A stretch of DNA of 64,000 nucleotides from Palaeococcus pacificus DY20341 (GTDB lineage: Archaea > Methanobacteriota_B > Thermococci > Thermococcales > Thermococcaceae). The DNA lies in NCBI RefSeq assembly GCF_000725425.1, contig NZ_CP006019.1, positions 1,116,001 to 1,180,000 of the forward strand. The letters are read 5' to 3'. This document shows positions 1 to 8,194 of this stretch, in pieces. Position 1 is the first letter of the stretch. Every line of letters begins with the position of its first letter. Under the pieces are notes generated by a model. That model made no database searches and was not told the DNA's origin. It saw nothing but the letters and a program-made list of their open reading frames with translations. Position numbers and translations under genes: made by a program.

Positions 1-36
1 GCGAATGTGCAGTTGAATAAAGATATGTTAATAGTG

Positions 37-147
37 TTTTTTAAGTGATTTTTGTTGTTTTTCCTTTGTTTAAGTTGCTAAGGGTCGTTATGGGCTTAAA
101 ACATGATTGGGGCTTTTAGAAGCTGAATTTAATTTTTTAAGTGATTT
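37..147. repeat. 15-bp direct repeat in the left-edge intergenic stretch
   Basis: The 15-mer TTTTTTAAGTGATTT occurs at 37-51 and again at 133-147, 96 bases apart, in the AT-rich stretch 1-270 before the first gene. I see no ORF or RNA gene in this stretch. The repeat lies inside the presumed integrated element and could be a pair of regulatory sites for the downstream membrane-protein gene, or chance in AT-rich DNA. Confidence 0.35.
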
Positions 148-270
148 ACGTTTCATAAGATTGACAAGGAATGTCATTGAAGTGGTTAATTGGCTAGTAT
201 CCTAATTAAACGGGTTATAAAGTCCACAAACATTAAATATTTGAATCTCGAACTTATATTGGTGAAAGTA

Positions 271-894
271 ATGACATATAGAACTGGACAGGTTGTATTA
301 TGTGGCTTGTTATTACTTTCTGTGATTATGCTACCATGGGCCACAATCACTTCTAGAGCAACAATGGGGCTACTTTCAACAGACATATACACCCATAAAG
401 TCGTTTATAAGATGAATACCATAGATGGAAGCTGGGGAGAATCGTATTCTTTTACAGAATTGCTGATAAGGCTTTCAAGTACAAAAACTTCAATGAGAGA
501 TCCAGAAGAACTTTTGATAAGGGGTTTTGTAGTTAATTATGGTGAAAAGATGTTCTATTTAGCTGGTGTCACATCTATATTGGCAATAATTGGAGTAATA
601 ATGGGATTCATTCGACCATATGAAAAAAGGAAGACGAGGTGGATATTAATCGGAACGGGGTTCTTAGGGCTTTTTGTGAGTTTGTACTATCTCTATGTAT
701 TCAAAAGTGTGTTAAGTATGATAGGATATGATTATCCACTAGTTGCAGTGATTACAGGAGCACCGTTATCAGGAGTTCTTGGAGGTTCTACTTTGAAAAT
801 GACCTATGGGTGGTTTTTAGCTTTGATTTCATCGATTTCGTTGATAGTCTACGGAAACAGTTTGAAAGTGGGATACGTCCACAAAAGTTGGTAA
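271..894 (+). CDS. Small polytopic membrane protein of unknown function
   Basis: A 207-residue protein not recognised as a known family. Hydrophobic stretches near residues 7-27, 93-112, 122-142 and 178-198 suggest four membrane helices, with a polar, probably extracytoplasmic loop between the first two. The start at 271 is preferred because GGTGA lies at 261-265; an in-frame TTG at 190 has no such site. A TATA-like ATTAAATATTT lies about 30 bases upstream. The gene is the leftmost of the short genes that lead into the Int(N) fragment and probably belongs to the integrated element. Confidence 0.6.
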   Translation: MTYRTGQVVLCGLLLLSVIMLPWATITSRATMGLLSTDIYTHKVVYKMNTIDGSWGESYSFTELLIRLSSTKTSMRDPEELLIRGFVVNYGEKMFYLAGVTSILAIIGVIMGFIRPYEKRKTRWILIGTGFLGLFVSLYYLYVFKSVLSMIGYDYPLVAVITGAPLSGVLGGSTLKMTYGWFLALISSISLIVYGNSLKVGYVHKSW

Positions 895-924
895 CAGCTA
901 AAAATGGCACTAGTGTGATAACCT

Positions 925-1449
925 ATGCTAAACAAGGATTATGAGAGGGAGCTTAGGGAGAAAATAAAGGATTTGGGCCGTAAGTTAGGTTTTGAAGTGG
1001 CCGAGGAATGGACGCCGGAACCGTTAAGAAAAGAAGATAGGAGAGAGGTTTATATCCCAAGAATTGATGTTGTTTGGTATAAACGGGCCGATCCAAGGTT
1101 TGTTAAGTTTTTAAAGGCCATTAATGGGAAGATGAAAGAGAGAATGAGCGTTAATGATGGAGAGGAATGGCTTGGGATTTTACCGAAATATCGTGATGTT
1201 GATAAGGAGGTTGTTATTGGATTTGAGCTAGAATTAAGCGACAGGCCGACTAAATATATTTTGGGGGATATTGCTAACTTGTCTAGAATGTGCGATTATG
1301 GGTTTATTGTGATTAAAGACGTCGAGAATTTGGTTAAAAGAAGCATTAAGGCATCGAGAGCATTTAGTATATTGCATGGGGCCTCAAATGTGTTTGTGAT
1401 AAGTCCTGAAGAGCTAGAGGAAGTAATTAAAAAAATAGTTTTAAGGTGA
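925..1449 (+). CDS. Possible PD-(D/E)XK nuclease-like protein in the integrated element
   Basis: A 174-residue soluble protein. The middle holds RIDVVWY (near residue 46) followed about 50 residues later by GFELELS and a lysine, then a helix with GDIANLSR. This D...ExE...K spacing resembles the core of PD-(D/E)XK restriction-like nucleases or inactive relatives. That is a by-eye resemblance, not a demonstrated homology. The C-terminal part (VFVISPEELEEVIKKI) looks like the closing strand and helix of an alpha/beta fold. The stop is followed four bases later by the next gene, so the two are probably cotranscribed. Confidence 0.5.
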   Translation: MLNKDYERELREKIKDLGRKLGFEVAEEWTPEPLRKEDRREVYIPRIDVVWYKRADPRFVKFLKAINGKMKERMSVNDGEEWLGILPKYRDVDKEVVIGFELELSDRPTKYILGDIANLSRMCDYGFIVIKDVENLVKRSIKASRAFSILHGASNVFVISPEELEEVIKKIVLR

Positions 1450-1453
1450 TGCC

Positions 1454-2188
1454 ATGAGTAAAAGAAAAAAATCATCTAAGCACAACAAAGCCCCTAAAAC
1501 TACATCAGAAAATCCTGTTGATTCTAAGAAAAGACCACATAGATTGAAAAAGTTTACTTGGATAATCGTTGGAATTATACTTGGTTTAGTGTTATCCCCA
1601 CTACTTGAACCTGAGATATCATGGATGTATACAAAAATTGGAATATATGAAAAGCCAAACTTACGAGTTGAAATATTTTACAATCAACCAGAAACAGAAT
1701 CATATAAGATAGGAAAAGTCGTAGAGTCTTATGGAAACATTACCTGGAAAGATACGTATGAGATATATGCTGTCATGATAGAGAACAATGGCTACACACT
1801 TATCGAGGATTTTAGAATGAATATATATTTCCCAGGATGTGTTTTAACTTATGTTAAACTTCCCGTTGAAGGAACAGATTATGATATCATCTATCCCGGA
1901 TGGGCCAAAGTAATTATAAATGGAACAGAGTATTTTCCCAATTGTTATCAATCAATAAAGATATTCTCGGATGAGTTATCAAAAGAAGATGCTATTATAT
2001 TTGAGGTGCTGATTGATAGGAACACTACAGGGAAGCTAATCGCATTTCCTGGAGATACTCCCAGATATATAGGAAATTACATTTGGTATGCTGGCAATAA
2101 ATGGTTTATCAGCAATGTAAAGTTCACAGGTGAAATTAGTGGGAATATAAAAACAAGAGAAGAAGTAGAAAAGCAAAATAGAAGGTGA
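1454..2188 (+). CDS. Membrane-anchored protein of unknown function
   Basis: A 244-residue protein with a Lys/Ser-rich N-terminus of about 33 residues, a single hydrophobic segment near residues 34-52 and a long extracytoplasmic-looking domain. The domain is rich in aromatic residues and contains several NxT/NxS sequons, which fits a surface-exposed beta-rich protein anchored by its N-terminus. AGGTGA sits at the right distance from ATG 1454. The stop overlaps the Shine-Dalgarno region of the next gene. In an integrated element a surface or structural role is possible, but nothing in the sequence proves it. Confidence 0.55.
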   Translation: MSKRKKSSKHNKAPKTTSENPVDSKKRPHRLKKFTWIIVGIILGLVLSPLLEPEISWMYTKIGIYEKPNLRVEIFYNQPETESYKIGKVVESYGNITWKDTYEIYAVMIENNGYTLIEDFRMNIYFPGCVLTYVKLPVEGTDYDIIYPGWAKVIINGTEYFPNCYQSIKIFSDELSKEDAIIFEVLIDRNTTGKLIAFPGDTPRYIGNYIWYAGNKWFISNVKFTGEISGNIKTREEVEKQNRR

Positions 2189-2193
2189 TTTGT

Positions 2194-2592
2194 ATGAAAA
2201 GGAAAGTTAGCAGTAGTAAAAGCAAAGATGGGTTTAGATATCCGATTTTAAGATTGCCTAGAGATTTTGACTGGCTGATTGGGAGAGAAGTTGAAATTGA
2301 TTTCAAAGTTGTTGATGGTAGAAAGGCCCTTGTAATTTATGTTGATGGGAATGGGAACGCGCAAGTTGTACAAAATGTTGTACAACTTAATGATACTTCA
2401 CTTAATGTAGAGGCCCGTTTAGGAGAGCTTGAGCAAAGATTGCAGTTTTTAGAGTGGTTATGTTTTAAAAAAGCTGTTTTAGAAGGGGGTTCAACTTTAT
2501 GGTGGGCCCGCGGGGATTCGAACCCCGGACCTTCGCCGTGTGAGGGCGACGTCATAACCAGTCTAGACCACGGGCCCGCCCAAACTTCTTAG
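2194..2592 (+). CDS. Int(N): N-terminal fragment of an SSV-type integrase running into tRNA-Val
   Basis: A 132-residue frame. Residues 1-60 form a small basic beta-rich domain (RYPILRLPRDFDWLIGREVEI), residues 65-90 look like a short coiled coil, and the last 30 or so residues are read from the antisense strand of tRNA-Val (WARGDSNPGPSP...). No catalytic tyrosine-recombinase residues (R..HxxR..Y) are present. This is the expected form of the amino part of an SSV-type integrase whose gene is cut by integration at an att site inside a tRNA. The start at 2194 has GGTGA upstream; the in-frame GTG at 2185 overlaps the previous stop. The matching Int(C) should lie left of the window. Confidence 0.68.
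   Translation: MKRKVSSSKSKDGFRYPILRLPRDFDWLIGREVEIDFKVVDGRKALVIYVDGNGNAQVVQNVVQLNDTSLNVEARLGELEQRLQFLEWLCFKKAVLEGGSTLWWARGDSNPGPSPCEGDVITSLDHGPAQTS
2500..2577 (-). tRNA. tRNA-Val (anticodon CAC), CCA encoded
   Basis: Read on the minus strand, the acceptor stem GGGCCCG pairs with CGGGCCC. The anticodon arm TCGCC-CTCACAC-GGCGA carries CAC for valine GUG codons, and the T arm is CGGGG-TTCGAAT-CCCCG. The discriminator A is followed by a genomically encoded CCA (plus-strand TGG at 2500-2502). The gene is intact although it marks the border of the integrated element, as expected when the att core lies within the tRNA. Confidence 0.95.
2500..2577. other. Probable attachment site (attL/attR core) inside tRNA-Val
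   Basis: The Int(N) reading frame continues without a stop through the entire antisense tRNA sequence, so the att core must fall within this interval. The exact crossover cannot be fixed without the other copy, which should be a partial tRNA-Val sequence at the far end of the element beyond base 1. Confidence 0.5.
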
Positions 2593-2649
2593 CTTTTGGG
2601 AGGTTTATAACCTTTTCGATAGAGTTAAGGAGAAAAGAAAGGAGGGGAC

Positions 2650-3819
2650 TCAAACAAGTCTCTTCTCTTTCAGCACCTTCTCGATTCTATCCATAGCCTC
2701 TTCAAGCTTTTCGTAGGCTGTAGCGTAGCTTATCCTTATGAATCCTTCACCAGCTTTTCCAAAGGCGCTTCCCGGCACCAAAGCAACCCTAGCTTCCTTA
2801 ATCATCAGCTCGCTGAACTCCTTGCTCTTCAGCCCTGTATCCCTAATTCTTGGGAAGATATAGAATGCGCCTTTTGGTTTTACTGTGTGAAGCCCCATTT
2901 CATTCAAGCGCTTCCACACGAGGTTTCTCCTCCTTTCGTACTCGTTCTTCATGTCTTCCAATGCTTTCCAGCTCCTCTCGTCTCTCAAGGCCTTAGCTGC
3001 AGCGACTTGGGCAAAGGTAACTGCGCACGTAGAGTTGTACATTTGGAAGCGCACCATCTTTTCTATTATGTCCTCTCTCGCTGCAACAAAGCCCAAGCGC
3101 CAGCCGGTCATTGCAAACGTCTTTGAGAATCCGTTTATTGTTATTACCCTATCAAACATGCCGTTTAGGGAAGCAATGCTGTAATTTTTAACACCATCAT
3201 AAACAAAGTATTCATAAACCTCATCGCTTAAAATCATTAAATCATGCTCCACTGCAAAGTCCGCTATTTCCTCAACGTCCTTCTTTGTGAGAACTGCTCC
3301 TGTTGGGTTGTTTGGGGAGTTTATTATCAGTGCTTTTGTTTTTGGGGTTACATACTTCTTCAAGTCTTCAATGCTAAGCCTAAATTCGTTTTCCTCATAT
3401 GTGGGGACTTCTATTGGCTTTCCTCCCGCTAAAAGGACGGCGGGTGCATAGCTGACGAACATAGGTGAGGGGATTAAAACTTCATCTCCATCCTTCAAAA
3501 ACGTTGCAAAACCCATAAGAAGTGCTTGGTTTGCCCCAACGGTGACCATTACCTGCGTTTTTGGGTCAACATCAATTCCGTTGTCTCTTTTGAACTTCTC
3601 CGCAATTGCCTCCCTCAGCTCCAATATTCCGGCGTTTGGACCATAATGCGTCAGCCCTTTATCGAGAGCTTCTTTGGCATATTCTTTGATGTGCTTTGGC
3701 GTGTCGAAGTCCGGCTCTCCAATTCCCAATGAGATTAATCCTTCAACGCCTTGAGCTAAATCAAAGAGCTTTCTAATCTCAGATGGGTTCACTAATTCAA
3801 GCATATCACTCAGTGCCAT
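2650..3819 (-). CDS. PLP-dependent aminotransferase, class I/II (aspartate/aromatic type)
   Basis: A 389-residue fold-type I PLP enzyme that should transfer amino groups between amino acids and 2-oxoacids. Visible landmarks are GIGEPDFDTP near the N-terminus, the SPNNPTG loop near residue 170, the D-x-V-Y motif near 199, the Schiff-base lysine in GFSKTFAMTGWR near residue 233, and the carboxylate-binding arginine in FIRISYA near the C-terminus. Length and motifs fit the Thermococcales aspartate/aromatic/alanine aminotransferase group; the substrate cannot be told apart by eye. ATG 3819 is chosen because GGTGG lies just upstream; an upstream in-frame TTG is less likely. Confidence 0.9.
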   Translation of the reverse strand: MALSDMLELVNPSEIRKLFDLAQGVEGLISLGIGEPDFDTPKHIKEYAKEALDKGLTHYGPNAGILELREAIAEKFKRDNGIDVDPKTQVMVTVGANQALLMGFATFLKDGDEVLIPSPMFVSYAPAVLLAGGKPIEVPTYEENEFRLSIEDLKKYVTPKTKALIINSPNNPTGAVLTKKDVEEIADFAVEHDLMILSDEVYEYFVYDGVKNYSIASLNGMFDRVITINGFSKTFAMTGWRLGFVAAREDIIEKMVRFQMYNSTCAVTFAQVAAAKALRDERSWKALEDMKNEYERRRNLVWKRLNEMGLHTVKPKGAFYIFPRIRDTGLKSKEFSELMIKEARVALVPGSAFGKAGEGFIRISYATAYEKLEEAMDRIEKVLKEKRLV

Positions 3820-3906
3820 TAAAACCACCAAAAGAACACTACGATTGAATGTTTATAATTTTGCCGCTATAAAATATAGTACATTAATGAAACATGTTGG
3901 GCAGTA

Positions 3907-4584
3907 TTAAACAGAATGGTTTACACCCACGTCCTCTATCCCTCTATCCGTTATTCTAAAGTGGACTATCCCACCTTCAGGCTTAAAGCGGTGCCTCTCC
4001 AAAACCGCAATCCTGTAGAAAGGCTTAGGAAGTTTTTCAAGCCTCAGGATGTCTTTACATTTATACCCTAAGGTGTGCTCTGCAATAGGCTTTAGTGCAT
4101 TGTGTGTGGGGTCAAAATAGACTTGGTTTACCACAATTATGCCCAAGTTGTATTTTCTAGCGAGCCACAGGAGGACTTGGAGCTGCTTGCTTAGCTCACT
4201 TAGCATTTCATGCTTCTTTTCCTCAACTCTATAGTGAGCGGTTATGGAATCGACAACAATAAGCGAGAACTTTTCGTTTACAATCTTTTTAAGTCCAGCT
4301 ATCATCCGCCTTTGTTCTCTGAAATCTGAAGGTTCGAAGAGTATAAACCTGCTTAAAACTTCTTCACTTGAAATCCCTCTAGCTATAGCCATCTGCTCCA
4401 GTCTTTCGGGAGAAAACCCTCCTTCGGTGTCGATATACGCAACTTTTCCCCCACTCAAAAGCCCAACCTGCATCGCTAATGTAGTCTTTCCACTAGCAAA
4501 TATGCCGTAAATCTGGGTTAGAACTCCCCTCTCTATGCCCCCACCCAAAAGCTCATCGAGGCCTTTGCTCCCCGTGGTGAGCAT
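3907..4584 (-). CDS. radB: RadB, RecA-family recombination protein
   Basis: A 225-residue RadA paralogue consisting only of the RecA core. It shows a Walker A motif GIFASGKTT near residues 27-35, AYIDTEGGF after the next strand, and a Walker B-type LIVVDSITAHY near 113-123. It lacks the N-terminal HhH domain of RadA, as RadB proteins do. RadB binds DNA and ATP and is thought to assist RadA or Holliday-junction processing. The start lies two bases from the stop of the upstream MBL-fold gene, so the two are probably one transcript. Confidence 0.92.
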   Translation of the reverse strand: MLTTGSKGLDELLGGGIERGVLTQIYGIFASGKTTLAMQVGLLSGGKVAYIDTEGGFSPERLEQMAIARGISSEEVLSRFILFEPSDFREQRRMIAGLKKIVNEKFSLIVVDSITAHYRVEEKKHEMLSELSKQLQVLLWLARKYNLGIIVVNQVYFDPTHNALKPIAEHTLGYKCKDILRLEKLPKPFYRIAVLERHRFKPEGGIVHFRITDRGIEDVGVNHSV

Positions 4585-4586
4585 AC

Positions 4587-5225
4587 TCAGACCTCTATCG
4601 TTTCACCAGGTTTCATCTCCTGAACGAGCGCCCAAATTCGTCTTTTCATAAGCTCCTGCTTTAGCATCTCAATACTTGCATCGCCATAAATGCCGTAGTG
4701 CATTGGAATAACTCTCTTAGGCCGTATAGCTTCCACTATGTCCGCTGCTTCTCTTTCATTCGCTGTAGATTTGCCGCTTATGGGAATGAGGAGAATATCT
4801 ATTTTGTAGTCTTTGAGCTCTCTAATCCGGGGAGAATAATAAGTGTCCCCGGGGTGATAAAGGATTTTATCTCCAAAAACGATGTAACCAACGGGATACT
4901 GGCTTGAGGGATGCTCAGCATAAACCGCTTTAACCCTAACGTTGTTTCCAAGCTCAATCTCTTCGTCTACACTAATCTCTCTGACCTTTGTTAGACCGTC
5001 ACTTATGGCCATCAGATAGACAGTCCTTGGCCCAATAACGGTTGCATCTCTCAATCTTCCTAGGAGGGGGGTTTTTCCATAGTGGTCATGGTGTTCATGC
5101 GTTACTAGAATGTAGTCCACATCCCCGATGAGGTCATCATCAACATCAAGATAAGGGTCGAACAAAATTTTGATTCCCTGTGTCTCGACGTAAAAGCACG
5201 CGTGACCGTACCAAGTAACTCTCAT
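4587..5225 (-). CDS. Metallo-beta-lactamase-fold hydrolase (UPF0173 type)
   Basis: A 212-residue MBL-fold protein with the metal-binding motif THEHHDHYG at residues 42-50, a further ligand motif HPGDTYYS near 127 and MHYG near 181. The start YGHACF and ILFDPY are typical of the UPF0173 group of small metal-dependent hydrolases, whose substrate is unknown. It should be cytoplasmic and bind two zinc ions. GGAGGTATTGCA precedes the ATG, and an inverted repeat lies 26-47 bases upstream. It overlies radB in one probable operon. Confidence 0.85.
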   Translation of the reverse strand: MRVTWYGHACFYVETQGIKILFDPYLDVDDDLIGDVDYILVTHEHHDHYGKTPLLGRLRDATVIGPRTVYLMAISDGLTKVREISVDEEIELGNNVRVKAVYAEHPSSQYPVGYIVFGDKILYHPGDTYYSPRIRELKDYKIDILLIPISGKSTANEREAADIVEAIRPKRVIPMHYGIYGDASIEMLKQELMKRRIWALVQEMKPGETIEV

Positions 5226-5250
5226 TGCAATACCTCCAAAATATTGCTGG

Positions 5251-5272
5251 TGATGTAGTAATGTCTACGTCA
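5251..5272 (-). promoter_or_regulatory. Imperfect inverted repeat in the promoter of the UPF0173-radB operon
   Basis: TGATGTAG and CTACGTCA (7 of 8 pairs match) are separated by six bases. The repeat lies between a TATA-like GATTTAAGTTTAA (about 5275-5288, minus-strand reading) and the gene start at 5225, where a repressor would block transcription. No regulator can be named. Confidence 0.3.
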
Positions 5273-5331
5273 TTAAACTTAAATCTTTCCCTATACCACA
5301 TTAATCGCCGGAGATACGGTACAAAATGTAA

Positions 5332-5886
5332 TTAATACTCAATCCCACGTCTAGCAGTTGTCCCCTTTTGATAGGGATGCTTAATCTCTTTCATCTCTGT
5401 AACGTAGTCTGCTAATTCAAAGAGCTCTTCCGGACAGTAGCGGCCCGTTAAAACAAGCTCGGTATGAGGTGCTTTGTTCTTTATGAGTTCCTTGACATCC
5501 TCAACTCTTAACATTTTAAATCCCAAAGCAACACACAGCTCATCTAAAACGACTAAGTCCCATTCTCCACTTGAAGCTGCCTCTTTGGCTTTTTCCAAGG
5601 CTTTTCTGGCTGCCTCAATATCATCTTCTTCGGGCTCCCCATGGACGAACTTCGGCAGGCCATAAGCCTCAAGGCTGTAGCCACACGTTTCGCTCATAAA
5701 GTACTCTCCATAGACCTTGGGCGCCTTCATAAACTGGATGATCATAACTTTTCCTCCACTTCCCAGCATCCTTAAAGCTAAGCCTAACGCTGCTGTTGTC
5801 TTTCCTTTGCCATTTCCAGTGTAAATGTGCACAAGCCCAAGCTTTTCCTTCCATTTTTTGTCTTTTCCTTCAACTCTTTCACCCAT
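5332..5886 (-). CDS. cobO: Cob(I)yrinic acid a,c-diamide adenosyltransferase (CobO/BtuR family)
   Basis: A 184-residue P-loop enzyme that transfers the adenosyl group of ATP to the cobalt of corrinoids, a step in making or salvaging adenosylcobalamin. The P-loop TGNGKGKTTAALG lies at residues 23-35, IIQFMKAP follows the second strand, and LVVLDELCVAL is the Walker B region. The C-terminus keeps TEMKEIKHPYQKGTTARRGIEY, the typical substrate-covering tail. Length matches the family. The gene is divergent from a B12-type binding lipoprotein, which supports a role in corrinoid salvage. Confidence 0.92.
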   Translation of the reverse strand: MGERVEGKDKKWKEKLGLVHIYTGNGKGKTTAALGLALRMLGSGGKVMIIQFMKAPKVYGEYFMSETCGYSLEAYGLPKFVHGEPEEDDIEAARKALEKAKEAASSGEWDLVVLDELCVALGFKMLRVEDVKELIKNKAPHTELVLTGRYCPEELFELADYVTEMKEIKHPYQKGTTARRGIEY

Positions 5887-6031
5887 TGTAATCCCTCAAT
5901 TTTGGTTATGGTTTGGAGTATTTATCCATTTCTTTAGAGTAAGTCTTTAACTCCTCCAATGCTGGTTCCTGCAGTAGTGTAGCTTTAGGTTCTTATAGAA
6001 AAGATTCAACGTTATCTATTGGATAAAACCT

Positions 6032-6049
6032 CCAAAAGTTTATATATCC
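6032..6049 (+). promoter_or_regulatory. BRE/TATA promoter of the B12-type binding lipoprotein gene
   Basis: CAAAAGTTTATATATCC carries an A-rich BRE followed by a strong TTTATATA box. The predicted start is near 6070, leaving a short leader with AGGTGAG at 6082-6088 before ATG 6092. Confidence 0.6.
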
Positions 6050-6091
6050 TTCGCGTTATTTTTAGCTGGACAAATAATCCAAGGTGAGAAG

Positions 6092-7117
6092 ATGAAGAGA
6101 GGGATGGCTTTACTGCTGGTCATTTTGATGTTTGGGGTTATTGTTGCAGGGTGCATAAATCAAAGCCAAACAACTCCTACAAATACGCAAGAACCACCCA
6201 AAACTAGCACATCTCAAGCTCAAAACGTTGGAGAAAACCCGACTACGACAGCTCAAATTGAAGAATCCAAGTACCCTCTAACTATTGTTGATTTTGCAGG
6301 GAGGAACGTTACGATCGAAAAAGAGCCTCAGAGAGTTATTTCATTAGCACCAAGCATAACAGAGACACTCTTCTCTATTGGGGCGGGCGATAAAGTAGTT
6401 GGCGTTACGGAGTTTGATGACTATCCTCCGCAAGTTGCAAATATAACAAAGATAGGAACCACGGAGCCGAACATTGAACAAATTGCTTTATTGGAACCAG
6501 ATTTAATAATAGGGATTGAATATCACATGCAATATATCGATCAGCTCGAAAAAATAGCTCCTGTCATAATCGTGGAACCTAAAAACATAGATGAAATCTA
6601 CAAACAAATAGAGCTCCTTGGGAAGGTCACAAATAGGGAAGGATATGCCAAGAGCGTAGTTAATGAGATGAAAACTAAAGTTGAAGAGATTAAAGCAAAA
6701 GTTGGAAAAGAGCCTAAGCCAAAAGTCTTCTACATAGCATGGTGGAATCCAATTTATACCGCTGGAAAAGGCACGTTTATAGGTGATTTAATCAAGCTTG
6801 CCAGTGGAGAGAACGTATTCAACGACGTGGAAGGCTGGGCTCAGGTAAGCCTCGAAGAAGTGCTCGCGAGAGATCCGGATGTTATAATACTCGCACATTA
6901 CAGCGGAACCACAGCCGAGGAACTCTGTGATACAGAGCTCGCTAAGACTAAAGCTCTTAGAGAGGGAAATGTTTACACGATGAGCGATGATAACATAATC
7001 TCAAGACCGGGGCCGAGGATAGTTTTAGGTTTGGAGGAACTGGCCAAATACATACACCCAGCGGTGTTTAACCTCAATCCTCAACCTCTAATGTGCAACG
7101 CTACTGCTACTGGCTGA
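6092..7117 (+). CDS. btuF: Cobalamin/iron-chelate ABC transporter substrate-binding lipoprotein (BtuF-like)
   Basis: A 341-residue exported binding protein. It has a hydrophobic signal segment and a VAGC lipobox (cysteine near residue 21), then a Thr/Gln-rich linker. Two lobes follow, with DFAGRNVTIEKEPQRVISLAPSITE at the start, as in helical-backbone metal or corrinoid binding proteins (BtuF/FhuD class). DPDVIILAHYSG and SRPGPRIVLGLEEL are typical of lobe two. The gene is divergent from cobO, which favours corrinoid over iron-siderophore uptake. The permease and ATPase partners are not in this window. Confidence 0.85.
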   Translation: MKRGMALLLVILMFGVIVAGCINQSQTTPTNTQEPPKTSTSQAQNVGENPTTTAQIEESKYPLTIVDFAGRNVTIEKEPQRVISLAPSITETLFSIGAGDKVVGVTEFDDYPPQVANITKIGTTEPNIEQIALLEPDLIIGIEYHMQYIDQLEKIAPVIIVEPKNIDEIYKQIELLGKVTNREGYAKSVVNEMKTKVEEIKAKVGKEPKPKVFYIAWWNPIYTAGKGTFIGDLIKLASGENVFNDVEGWAQVSLEEVLARDPDVIILAHYSGTTAEELCDTELAKTKALREGNVYTMSDDNIISRPGPRIVLGLEELAKYIHPAVFNLNPQPLMCNATATG

Positions 7118-7125
7118 TTCTCCGC

Positions 7126-7139
7126 TTTTTCCTTTTTTT
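7126..7139 (+). terminator. T-rich terminator after btuF
   Basis: Two runs of T (five and seven) a few bases after the stop codon at 7117 fit an archaeal oligo-T terminator. The remaining gap to 7423 holds a TATA-like CTTATATAGG near 7188-7197 but no convincing small gene. Confidence 0.5.
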
Positions 7140-7423
7140 GAAGGCAAACTCTCGGAGTTTTTATTGAATTAAGGATCCCATCCATACTCTTATATAGGAG
7201 TGAGGTCAACACTTGTGTAGTAATTAAATTATTCTTTTAGAATTAGACATTGGCAGAGACAGATTCAATGAGTGTTTTGACGGCTATTAGGGCTCTATAC
7301 GTTTAACAGCAAATATTGAAGCATTAATGGGGAGTTTGTTTCATTTGAAGTTCTAAGGTCTTTGCTACACAGGAATGCTCAAACAGTTGTAGTTGTGCTG
7401 TCTCTGCTCTTGAGGTGGTTGGA

Positions 7424-8128
7424 GTGTTGAGTAAAAGAGAGTTGGAGAGATATAGTAGGGAGATTGAGATACTAAGTGTTGAGGGGCAAGAAAAACTTAA
7501 AAATTCCAAAGTGGCGGTAGTAGGGATTGGAGGCTTGGGCTCGCCGGTGGCTTATTATTTGGCTGCTGCGGGCATAGGAGAGCTTTTGCTAATAGATGCG
7601 CAGAAACCAGAACTAAATAATTTGGATAGGCAAATCCTCCATTGGGAAGAAGACTTGAACAAGAACCCAAAGGTAATTTCGGCCAAATGGAAGCTTGAGA
7701 GGTTTAATTCTGATATAAAAATTGAGACTTTCATCGGAAAGCTCACGAGAAAGAATATTGATGAAGTTTTGAGAGAGGTAGATGTTGTGGTTGACTGTGT
7801 GGACAATTTCGAGACCCGTTATATTCTGGACGAATACACAACGGAGAAAAATATTCCCTTAGTCCACGCGGCTATTAGCGGCTTCTACGGTCAAGTTACA
7901 ACAATAATCCCCGGAGAGACCGAGTGTTTAAAAGATATGTTTCCAGATCCTCCTCAGGGGAGAAAAGAAAAATCTCCTATTTTTGGGCCAATAGCAGGGA
8001 TTATTGGGACAATTGAAGTGGCTGAAGTTGTTAAGCTCATAACTAAGTGTGGAGAACTCTTAACCAACAAACTTTTGATTGTGGACTTAGCATGTGATTC
8101 GTTTGAGATTATTGATCTTAAGGACTGA
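7424..8128 (+). CDS. ThiF/MoeB-family E1-like adenylyltransferase
   Basis: A 234-residue E1-like protein. It contains the nucleotide-binding GIGGLGS (residues 34-40), NNLDRQILH with the conserved arginine-finger region, DVVVDCVDNFETR, and GPIAGIIGTIEVAEVVKLI near the end. Such enzymes adenylate the C-terminal glycine of a ubiquitin-like sulfur carrier (MoaD/ThiS/SAMP). It lacks the paired CxxC zinc motifs of many MoeB proteins, so it is a short variant. GTG 7424 is favoured because GAGGTGG lies at 7412-7418; TTG 7427 is also possible. It stands alone, so the pathway (molybdopterin, thiamine or tRNA thiolation) is open. Confidence 0.85.
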   Translation: MLSKRELERYSREIEILSVEGQEKLKNSKVAVVGIGGLGSPVAYYLAAAGIGELLLIDAQKPELNNLDRQILHWEEDLNKNPKVISAKWKLERFNSDIKIETFIGKLTRKNIDEVLREVDVVVDCVDNFETRYILDEYTTEKNIPLVHAAISGFYGQVTTIIPGETECLKDMFPDPPQGRKEKSPIFGPIAGIIGTIEVAEVVKLITKCGELLTNKLLIVDLACDSFEIIDLKD

Positions 8129-8194
8129 AATTTTTTGAACGTTTTTCCTTTATTTTCTCTGGATAATCCAAGTTTGAAGTAAAGAATAAAAAAG

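Larger units (their letters stand above)
1..2577. mobile_element. Right end of an integrated SSV-type virus/plasmid element at tRNA-Val
   Basis: The stretch left of tRNA-Val carries small proteins of unknown function (membrane, nuclease-like and membrane-anchored) in one direction, ending in an Int(N)-like gene whose reading frame runs into the antisense strand of the tRNA. In SSV-type integration the element's int gene is split: Int(N) stays beside the intact tRNA and Int(C) lies at the far end with a partial tRNA copy. On that model the element extends left beyond base 1, and its far boundary is outside the window. The gene contents are inferred to belong to the element from orientation and spacing only. 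Confidence 0.6.

Noticed and set aside
2337-2555. Minus-strand frame across the Int(N) gene and tRNA-Val
   Set aside because: It is the antisense of the Int(N) frame and the tRNA, with no ribosome-binding site or recognisable protein.
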